Origin: CAWGAJ01 sp963820545
GTDB taxonomy: Bacteria; Planctomycetota; Planctomycetia; Pirellulales; Thermoguttaceae
Reading direction: 5' to 3'
NCBI GenBank assembly: GCA_963820545.1
Contig: CAWGAJ010000001.1
Span: forward strand, 1,798,001 to 1,862,000
Length of the DNA: 64,000 bases
The first letter of the stretch is position 1. Each line of letters starts with the position of its first letter. Shown one piece after another: positions 57,083 through 64,000 of the stretch. Under the pieces are notes generated by a model. That model did not search any database, was not told the DNA's origin, and saw nothing but the letters and a program-made list of their open reading frames with translations. The position numbers and the translations under genes were made by a program.

Positions 57083-58747
57083 ATGCCTAAGTATGCCATG
57101 CCGAAATTGACGCGGCCCGCCAAGGCGGGCAAGAGGCAAGTGCTGCTGGTGGCCAGCGGCGACATGCGCTTGTCGGCCAATCAGCAGTGCTGGCCGAAAC
57201 AGCAAGAGATGGAAGAGGCCCTGGGCCGGGCCGTGGCGGCGGCCGGTTACGAGCTGGTGCGGGCGCATCCGTACAAGCCCGAGGCGCAGCACGGCTTTAT
57301 TGCCTCGCAGAAGGAAGGCATGGCCGTGTTCGCCAATATCGATCCAAAGGCCAGGCTGATCGTGGCCGAGTCGGTGTGGCAGTATTCGTACCACATCCTG
57401 CCGGGATTGCTTTCGCACCGGGGGCCGATTCTGACGGTGGCCAATTGGTCGGGCACGTGGCCGGGGCTGGTGGGCATGTTGAATCTGAACGGCTGTTTGA
57501 CCAAGGCGGGCAAAAAGTATGCCACGCTCTGGAGCGAAGATTTTATTGACAAGACCTTCACGGCGGGGCTGAAAAACTGGCTGGCCAAAGGCAAAGTGAA
57601 GCACGCACTGAAACACGTCAAGGCGCTGAAGAAGATCAAGCTTCCTTCGGCCGAACGCAAACTGGGCAAGGCCCTGGCCGAACAACTGGCGTGGGAAAAG
57701 GCGATCATGGGCGTTTTCGACGAGGGCTGCATGGGCATGTACAACGCCATCATCCAGGACGAATTGCTCAACCCGATGGGCGTGTACAAGGAACGCCTCA
57801 GCCAATCGGCGCTGTATTACGAGACCATGCAAACCAGCGACGATGAAGCCGGCCAGGTGCGCAGGTGGATGGAAGAGCGGGGCATGAAGTTCATCACTGG
57901 CGCGAACGAGGAGACCGATCTGACGGACCAGCAGATCCATTTACAGTGCAAGATGTATATCGCGGCGGTGCGCATAGCCGACGATTTCGGCTGCGACGTG
58001 ATCGGTATCCAATATCAGCAAGGGCTGAAAGACCTGTTGCCGGCCAGCGATTTGGTGGAAGGCACGCTGAATAATACGGATCGGCCGTTGGTAAGAAGCC
58101 GCGACGGCCGGCGGATCCTCTTCGAGGGCCAGCCAGTGGTGCATTTCAACGAGGTGGACGAATGCTCGGGCCTGGACGGCCTGATGACCAACCGCGTGCA
58201 CAAGGCCATGGGCCAGCCGGTGGAAACCACGCTGCACGACGTGCGCTGGGGCGACTGGGATCGCTCGGGTACGGTAAAAGACTATGTTTGGGTGTTTGAA
58301 ATCAGCGGATCAGTGCCGCCGGCCCATCTGATCGGCGGCTGGGCGGGCGCGGTAAGCGAGCGTCAGCCGGGAATGTACTTCCGCTTGGGCGGCGGATCGC
58401 TCAAGGGCATATCCAAGCCCGGCGAAATCGTGTGGTCGCGAATTTACGTGGATAACGGCGAGTTAAAGATGGACCTGGGCCGCGCCGGAGTGGTGGAACT
58501 GCCCAGGGAAGAGACCCAACGCCGCTGGGACCTGACCACGCCGCAATGGCCTATCATGCACGCGGTGCTTTACGGCATCTCGCGCGACCAGTTCATGGCC
58601 AAGCATAAATCGAACCACGTTCAAGTTGCATACGCCAATAATGCCAAAGAGGCCGATGCCGCACTTTTGACCAAGGCGGCCATGGCCCAGGCCATGGGGA
58701 TCGAGGTGTCGATATGCGGGGTACGCAAGGGCGGAAAGGCATGGTAG
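57083..58747 (+). CDS. L-fucose/L-arabinose isomerase-like protein (554 aa)
   Basis: The protein resembles the fucose-isomerase-like (FucI/AraA fold) proteins of planctomycetes. The first domain contains LLVASGDMRLSANQQCWPKQ, IVAESVWQYSYHILPGLLSH and ILTVANWSGTWPGLVGMLN. The middle contains VFDEGCMGMYNAIIQDELLN with conserved acidic residues. The C-terminal domain contains FNEVDECSGLDGLMTNRVHK and AVLYGISRDQFMAKHKSNHV (final His typical of the metal/substrate site). Such enzymes interconvert aldose and ketose sugars with Mn2+. The substrate is not certain. No other sugar-catabolic gene is adjacent; a hairpin cluster lies upstream. Confidence 0.85.
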   Translation: MPKYAMPKLTRPAKAGKRQVLLVASGDMRLSANQQCWPKQQEMEEALGRAVAAAGYELVRAHPYKPEAQHGFIASQKEGMAVFANIDPKARLIVAESVWQYSYHILPGLLSHRGPILTVANWSGTWPGLVGMLNLNGCLTKAGKKYATLWSEDFIDKTFTAGLKNWLAKGKVKHALKHVKALKKIKLPSAERKLGKALAEQLAWEKAIMGVFDEGCMGMYNAIIQDELLNPMGVYKERLSQSALYYETMQTSDDEAGQVRRWMEERGMKFITGANEETDLTDQQIHLQCKMYIAAVRIADDFGCDVIGIQYQQGLKDLLPASDLVEGTLNNTDRPLVRSRDGRRILFEGQPVVHFNEVDECSGLDGLMTNRVHKAMGQPVETTLHDVRWGDWDRSGTVKDYVWVFEISGSVPPAHLIGGWAGAVSERQPGMYFRLGGGSLKGISKPGEIVWSRIYVDNGELKMDLGRAGVVELPREETQRRWDLTTPQWPIMHAVLYGISRDQFMAKHKSNHVQVAYANNAKEADAALLTKAAMAQAMGIEVSICGVRKGGKAW

Positions 58748-58849
58748 GTGGCCAACTTCGCTTCTACCATGCGGGAAGACCATGATTAATTCTGATAAAA
58801 CATTGATTTTGTTTGTCGACAGATTGGGTTAACATATAACGTATAGTCG

Positions 58850-58915
58850 GCCCTCACCCTGGCCCTCTCCCGGAGGGAGAGGGGACTTTTATAATAAATC
58901 TTCCGGAGGGAGAGG
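58850..58915. repeat. CCCTCTCCCGGAGGGAGAGG repeat
   Basis: The small perfect hairpin CCCTCTCC-CGG-AGGGAGAGG is followed by a second CCGGAGGGAGAGGG unit 25 bases later. It is related to the repeat after fliM (24571-24602). It may act as a terminator for the isomerase gene. Confidence 0.6.
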
Positions 58916-59004
58916 GATGGATGTTGGTTTTTGAACACCCGGTGTTCCGGCCTAAGGCCGGGAACTTCCGGGCATAGGAGCGCGTCTAAAATAGCGAGCC
59001 TGAA

Positions 59005-59562
59005 GTGAGCGACGACGCCCAATTGATCGCCGAAACCCTAAAAGGCCACTCCGCAGCCTTTGGAAAGCTGGTGGAAAAGTACCAGGATCGGCTTTATAAC
59101 ACCGTGGTCCATCTGGTGGGCAACGCCGAAGACGCGCGGGATATTGTCCAGGAGGCCTTTGTCCAGGCGTTTGTGAAATTGGACTCGTTCAAAGGCCTAA
59201 GTGCGTTTTATACTTGGATATACCGCATAGCGCAAAATCTGGCCGCCGGCCTGCGCCGGAGACAACATCTCATGGGCTCGATAGAACAAAACCGCGAACA
59301 ATTCGGGATGGATCCCGTGGATAACGGCAACGGCCCGTTGGATCAGGTGCAGCAGCAGGAACGCTGCGGGCAAGTCCGACGCGCGCTGAAACAACTAAGT
59401 CTCGAACACCGCACCGTGCTGGTATTGAGGGAAATCGACGGCTGCTCATACGAAACCATCGCCGAGATACTCGCTTTGCCCGTGGGCACCGTGCGGAGCC
59501 GCATTCATCGCGCGCGAATGCAATTACGCGAGGAACTGAAAGCAGTGTTGATAGATGAATAG
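59005..59562 (+). CDS. ECF sigma factor, RpoE type (185 aa)
   Basis: The start is GTG 59005. Sigma-2 is at about 20-90 (LVEKYQDRLYNTVVHLVGNA, EDARDIVQEAFVQAFVKLD). Sigma-4 is at about 125-178 (SLEHRTVLVLREIDGCSYET, IAEILALPVGTVRSRIHRAR). It directs RNA polymerase to stress promoters. The next gene (59649) encodes the matching membrane anti-sigma factor, so the pair is a standard sigma/anti-sigma unit. Confidence 0.95.
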   Translation: MSDDAQLIAETLKGHSAAFGKLVEKYQDRLYNTVVHLVGNAEDARDIVQEAFVQAFVKLDSFKGLSAFYTWIYRIAQNLAAGLRRRQHLMGSIEQNREQFGMDPVDNGNGPLDQVQQQERCGQVRRALKQLSLEHRTVLVLREIDGCSYETIAEILALPVGTVRSRIHRARMQLREELKAVLIDE

Positions 59563-59648
59563 GAGACAGAGATTAGGGGATAGGGAATAGGGGATAGAGT
59601 GAGGCGGAAAACGGAAGACTGCTAACTGATGACTGAAAACTTTTTGCC

Positions 59649-61447
59649 ATGAACGATTTGCCGGAAAATGAACTGTTAAGCGCGTATCTCGACGGCGAAT
59701 TGAACGCTGCCGAGCGGCGCAAGTGGAACAATTGCTGGCCGCCAGTGCCGCTGCCCGGCAACTGCTGGAAGAACTGCGCGCGCTAAGCGCCACGCTAAAA
59801 TCGCTGCCGCGGCTAAAGCTGGGCGAGGATCTGAGCGAAAGCGTTTTGCGGATCGTTGGTGAAAAAGCAGTGCCTGTTTTTTCCTCTAGCGAAACGCCCG
59901 TTGTGCCGCTGAGCAAAACCGTTCTTCGCCGGTTGAAAAATCCGCGCATTTGGGCGTGGCCAGTAGTGATGGTGGTCGTGGCCTTGCTGCTGGTGTTATA
60001 CAATCCACAGCAGAAGGCACCGCCCTTGCCCGGCGGACCTGCCCAGCGTGAAGTGGCCATGGTGAATAAAGGTGAAGAAGGTCGAACCGCCGTGGAGGAA
60101 GCACCCGTCATGCAGCCGGCCCCTCCTGAGGAAGCAACCATGCCGAAAGGCGCTGAGGAAATCAAGGCGGCAAGAGAACGGTCATGGGACAAAGAAGCGT
60201 TTGCCGCGGGCAAATCGGCCGACATTACGAACCAGCCCGTTTTGACAAAAGCCGGCGGGGCAAAACTAGGCGACGCCGATCTGCACGATAAACTCGCTCT
60301 GAAAGATATGCCCAAGGCCGCGTTTAAGGCGAGAGCGAAAGGGACGACTACAAATGGGCAAACCGCCGTGGAGACCTTAGGCGTCGCGATTGAACCTCCG
60401 GCAGAGGTCCAGGCCGGGGCCGGCGGAACTCTGGCGGCCGAAGGCGTGACAGAGAAAAAACCATTGGCCGAAGCCGAAGCGGGCGAGCCATCCATGGAAA
60501 AAGAGCAGGCCATAATCGCAGGCGCATACATTGATCAGGTGCTGGTAGTTTATTGCGACGTCACGCGCGAGGCAATAAAAAATCAGGCCTTCGACAAGCT
60601 GCTGGGAGAAAACCGGATTGCGTGGAGCGAAGCGCCGGCGGATGGCATGGATGGCGATAACTTACGTCAGCGGGGAATAGCGCCATCCTTGTCGGGCGCA
60701 AGGGCGATGAGGAGCACTATTCCATCAAAAACCTTGGGCCGGATGGCGGGCAAAGTTGAGGACATTGGTTCGGTGGAAATAGTCTATATTGAGGCGCCGG
60801 CGGCCCAAATCCAGGCCACGATTACCGGCTTAACGTCACAATCGCGCACGTTTCAGAGCGTGTCGATCACTCAGACGAAGGATATCTCATCAGGGTTGGA
60901 TAACTTGAACCTTCGCGAAGACCGTGCAAAAGAAGCGATCAAAGCGGTTCTGGGCCAACAGACTAAAGCCTTGCAAACAGGGGAAAAAGCGGATCTTTCG
61001 GCCCCCGCCACACCCCAATCCACTTTGCCTGCGCCGGATAATGCCCCATGGGGACGCGCCCAACGGCTGGGATATTATTCCTGGGATTACCAGAGAGGTG
61101 TTGCCACGCAGACTGAGGGTGAAAAAAAGCGCCATTTCGCCGACACAACTGCACATGGATTGCCTGAAGCAATGGCGCGTAGCCCAGTGATCACTGACCA
61201 AGCAGGCAAATCGGCCTCAGGCCTTGGCGGCGGCAGTTTCGCTGCTAAGTCTGGCGCCACCGTCGAACAACAGCAACCGCTGACTGCACAGACACAAAAG
61301 CAGGCGCAAAGCGGCCAAAGCGAACAAGCGCAATCCTCCTTCTCCATGCAGCGCACGTTTTTCGTATTGCGCGTAGTCGAGGGCCATGAATCCTCAGAAA
61401 AGTCCGATGCCGCCACTGATGCTGATCCCGCCGGAGCCAAGCAATGA
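59649..61447 (+). CDS. Membrane anti-sigma factor with long C-terminal domain, one frameshift
   Basis: ATG 59649 starts MNDLPENELLSAYLDGELNA, the anti-sigma (ASD/zinc-less) N-terminus that holds the sigma factor. After AAERRK the frame breaks at AAGTGG near 59732 (one A missing). The correct continuation is VEQLLAASAAARQLLEELRA. A single membrane helix (IWAWPVVMVVVALLLVLYN) is followed by a large periplasmic part. That part contains a segment QVLVVYCDVTREAIKNQAFD with LLGENRIAW, and a Gln/Ser-rich tail ending in FFVLRVVEGHESSE. The joined length is about 599 aa. The CxxC of zinc anti-sigmas is absent. Confidence 0.85.
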
Positions 61448-61654
61448 GGGGGGCGGAAAAAAGAGGTTTGATTTCATCGACATTTTTTCCACTGTCCAGG
61501 GCTCCATTTTCCGTATGCCACTAACGGTGGGGCAGGTATCTTTAAGACCTGTTTTTAGGATTAGCTTTAGCCGGATCAGCACCTAGCCGCCGGATTCCTG
61601 TGGCCTACATTTCAAACCATGATACAATGGTGAGCGGTCACCCGCGTGAGGCTT

Positions 61655-61728
61655 CGTAGGTTGGGACGCGAGGGCGTTTTTCCTGCAGCCGAGGGAAAAC
61701 GAAAACATAACGTCCGTCCCAGCCTACG
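61655..61728. repeat. GTAGGTTGGGACG inverted repeat
   Basis: CGTAGGTTGGGACG (61655-61668) pairs with CGTCCCAGCCTACG (61715-61728), with one mismatch. This word pair recurs in many planctomycete genomes. The rest of the 61448-61816 gap contains no recognisable gene. Confidence 0.65.
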
Positions 61729-61816
61729 GCCTTTTATTGAGCAATCTCTTATTATCAGCAAAGATCAGTAAGTCCTTAGAGCCGGTACTGATTCTCGATA
61801 ATCACCGAGAAGACAA

Positions 61817-63834
61817 TCAACTTTTCTCGGCCGGCGTGCCCTGGCCAATGTATTTGGCCAAAGTGGCAAAGAATTCTTGCCGTTGGATGGGTTTGCTGGC
61901 ATAGTCGTTGCATCCCACGTCGAGGCATTTTTGCCGATCGTGGGCCATGGCGTGGGCGGTCAGAGCCACGATCCAACCCGCGTAACCCAGGCGGCGAAGT
62001 TCGGTGGTGGCTTCATAACCGTCCATTATCGGCATTTGCATATCCATGAGGATTAGATCAAAGGGAAGGCCTTCATTTAAGGCTTTCAAGGCGCTCTCAA
62101 AGGCGGCCTTGCCGTTATCGACGACGGTCACCTCGGCGCCGGCTTTGCGGAGAATATGGGCGATTAAGCGCTGGTTGTCAGGTCCGTCTTCCGCCAGCAA
62201 GATGCTGCCGTACAAGGCTATTGACGGGGCCACCTTCGGCACTATTGCTCCTTGCCGCATTTTTTCTTTAAAGGTGATTAAGTTCGGCATTTCCAATATT
62301 TGCACGCCTATCACTGATCCGGTGGCTATTGTGACGCGGAAATGCGTTCCCTCACCGGAGAGGCTTTTGATCAAGATCACGTCGCCGCCCAGCATTTCGG
62401 CCAGACGTTTGCTGATTGCCAGTCCCAAGCCCGTGCCGCCAAAACGTCGCGCCGTGGAGGTTTCGGCCTGGGAAAATTGGCTGAACAGGTTTTGTGTTTC
62501 CTCGGCGGTCATGCCGATGCCGGAGTCGATCACGTCGAACTGCATGATCGGCTGATCGCCGGGGATGAACAAGACGATCAACTTGACTTCGCCCAGCTCG
62601 GTAAATTTGACGGCATTGCCGATGAGGTTAATCAGAATTTGGCGTAAGCGGGTGGGATCGGTATGGATGATTTCGGGGATGGGCGAATGAAATTCCACGT
62701 GCAAGGCCAGGCCTTTGGCGGCCGCCCGCACTTGCATGAGCGAATTCACGTCGGCCAGCAACTGGAGCAAGGAGCAGGGGATGCGTTCCACGGTCATGCG
62801 GCGGGCTTCGATCTTGGAAATATCGAGGATGTCGTTGATGATTGCCAGGAGATGTTCTCCGTTGCGCTGGATGGTGGCCAATTCTTCTTTTCCCCAGTCG
62901 ACTTGGTGTTCCTCCAAGAGCACCTCGACGAAGCCCAGAATAGCCGTGATGGGAGTGCGGATTTCGTGACTCATATTTGCCAGGAATTCGCTTTTCGAGC
63001 GGGTGGCGGTTTCGGCGGCCTCCTTGCGCGTTCCAGTTCGGCTTGGGCGCGTTCCTTTTCGGTAATTTCGCGGCGTAGTTCGGCGGTGCGCTGGAGGACC
63101 TTTTCTTCCAATATGTTTTGCGCCGCCAATAATTCCTTTTCCGAAGTTTGCACCCGCTCCAGCAATTTATTGAAGGCCTCATAGAGCGCGCCCAATTCAT
63201 CGCGGGAAGGGGGCTGCACGCGAATGGAATAATCCCCGGCGGTGGTGATTTGCACGGCGGTGCGGGCCAAGGCCAGAATGGGTCGCGAGATTCTCCGCTG
63301 CAAATTCATCGCCAGCAGGCCCGCCGCCAGCAACGAGCATAACATCACCAGCGCCGCAATCTTGAGGTAATCATATAACTGTTGCTGCAAGATCTTGGCA
63401 TTTTCCAGCAGATATAAAGTACCCACAAATTCCCCGTCATCAATTACTTGCCAATACATTTCCAGCGTACCGCTGTCGGCGAAGCGGTAACCACTGTTGC
63501 GCGGCGGCGGCGGGGAAATCTCCGCAAGACCTTCTTTTAAATAGGTAGCCAGGACTTTTCCCTTGTTATCATACAAACAGGCAAACTCGATCGTAGGTTG
63601 CGCTTTCAGCGATGCCAACAGTTGTTTTGCGGCCGCCGCCTGGTTGAAACTCAATACGGCCGTGCTGTTGAAGGCCAGCATCCGCGCTTGCGTGCCGAGA
63701 CTTCGCACCGTGGAATTGCGCATGGTGATGAAATCGTTGATCGCAAAACCAATGCTCGACAATAAGAGCGCCACACTGACCGAGGTCACGGCCAGCAATA
63801 CAAGTTTCGTTCGGATCGATAGGTTGCGAAACAT
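61817..63834 (-). CDS. Hybrid histidine kinase-response regulator (CHASE8/HAMP/HisKA/HATPase/REC), one frameshift
   Basis: ATG 63834 begins a membrane kinase of about 672 aa. TM1 and a CHASE8-type periplasmic sensor (about 30-150; STVRSLGTQARMLAFNSTAV) are followed by TM2, HAMP (RRISRPILALARTAVQITTA) and a coiled coil. After ELERAR the frame is lost (GCAAGG near 63030, one A missing) and resumes as KEAAETATRSKSEFLANMSH with the phospho-His in MSHEIRTPITAI. The N-box NLIGNAVKFTE and G boxes DSGIGM and GTGLGLAISK are intact. A REC domain with Asp in LILMDMQMPIMDGYE ends the protein. Output would go through a separate Hpt or regulator. Confidence 0.92.
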
Positions 63835-63913
63835 GGTTATTAATAGTTTTTGTCGGTATGATGATTAGCCGCACAGCCTTTCCGACAATTTACATCCTTG
63901 GTGAATCTCCGTC

Positions 63914-64000
63914 TTATTGAGTTACTGGAGCCGACACTTTTTTACCCAAGCTCATTAGTTTGGCATCGAGCAGAAGGCCTTCTTGTTGGATGGCATCGAC
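63914..64000 (-). CDS. C-terminal end of a possible YfiR-like (DUF4154) protein, partial
   Basis: The last 28 codons of a gene run off the right edge: VDAIQQEGLLLDAKLMSLGK, then KVSAPVTQ and TAA at 63916-63914. The pattern 'AxxxGLxxxxKLLxLxKxV' is the usual end of periplasmic YfiR/DUF4154 proteins. These are often encoded directly upstream of CHASE8-type histidine kinases, which fits the position 80 bases before the kinase. Only the tail is visible. Confidence 0.5.
   Translation of the reverse strand, partial: VDAIQQEGLLLDAKLMSLGKKVSAPVTQ

Overview
The window looks like a chromosomal piece of a planctomycete, probably of the Pirellulales type. The indicators are VPEP-type PEP-CTERM proteins with autotransporter-associated beta-strand repeats, a prepilin-type DUF1559 protein ending in a CDG(S) motif, a BNR_4 propeller family, DUF1207, BlaI with an M56 protease, vWA/Gly-Met-rich secreted proteins, and the many short dispersed hairpin repeats. 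No rRNA, tRNA, CRISPR array or intact transposase was seen.

Layout. 1-14 kb is a mosaic accessory block. Two ~700-bp direct repeats (35-730 and 11480-12181) flank a zinc-ribbon/polytopic membrane protein gene, two tandem BNR_4/PATR/PEP-CTERM genes, one more PEP-CTERM gene, and short displaced pieces of those same genes. The second direct repeat leads into an ABC-2 type permease. 14-24.6 kb is ordinary chromosome: a GT39-like glycosyltransferase with a TPR lipoprotein, small unknown proteins, a TPR protein, a FliN-like protein, proA and fliM. 24.8-38.7 kb is a same-strand accessory run. From upstream to downstream it holds BlaI, an M56 protease fused to DUF4097, three TIGR03435-domain genes (one fused to an ECF sigma factor), three Cys-rich exported paralogues, a DUF1559 prepilin-like protein, a GH2 glycosidase, a PEP-CTERM remnant and a split-Soret-type cytochrome. 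Four copies of one REP-like inverted repeat lie between these genes, and one abuts a remnant of a DNA methyltransferase. 39-54 kb is housekeeping: a giant vWA/STN secreted protein, tsaD, a CtpA-type protease, a methyltransferase, a secreted protein, DUF1207, a thiamine-binding protein and the glycolate oxidase operon glcDEF. 54-57 kb is a degraded zone with an orphan Rhs C-terminus, a possible membrane immunity protein and a cluster of hairpin repeats. 57-64 kb holds a fucose-isomerase-like protein, an ECF sigma/anti-sigma pair, a hybrid histidine kinase and the end of a possible YfiR-like gene.

Sequence quality matters here. At least nine frameshifts break otherwise full-length genes, nearly all explained by one base in a short homopolymer or GC run. 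They hit unrelated conserved genes (glcF twice, the histidine kinase, the anti-sigma factor, DUF1207, the M56 protease). I therefore read most of them as residual sequencing indels rather than pseudogenes, and give these genes as joined spans.

The most interesting part is 29-38.7 kb. There the TIGR03435 domain appears both as stand-alone exported proteins and as the probable outer domain of a membrane-tethered ECF sigma factor, next to a BlaI/M56 regulatory pair. A proteolysis-linked signalling cluster is a plausible reading, but it is inference.
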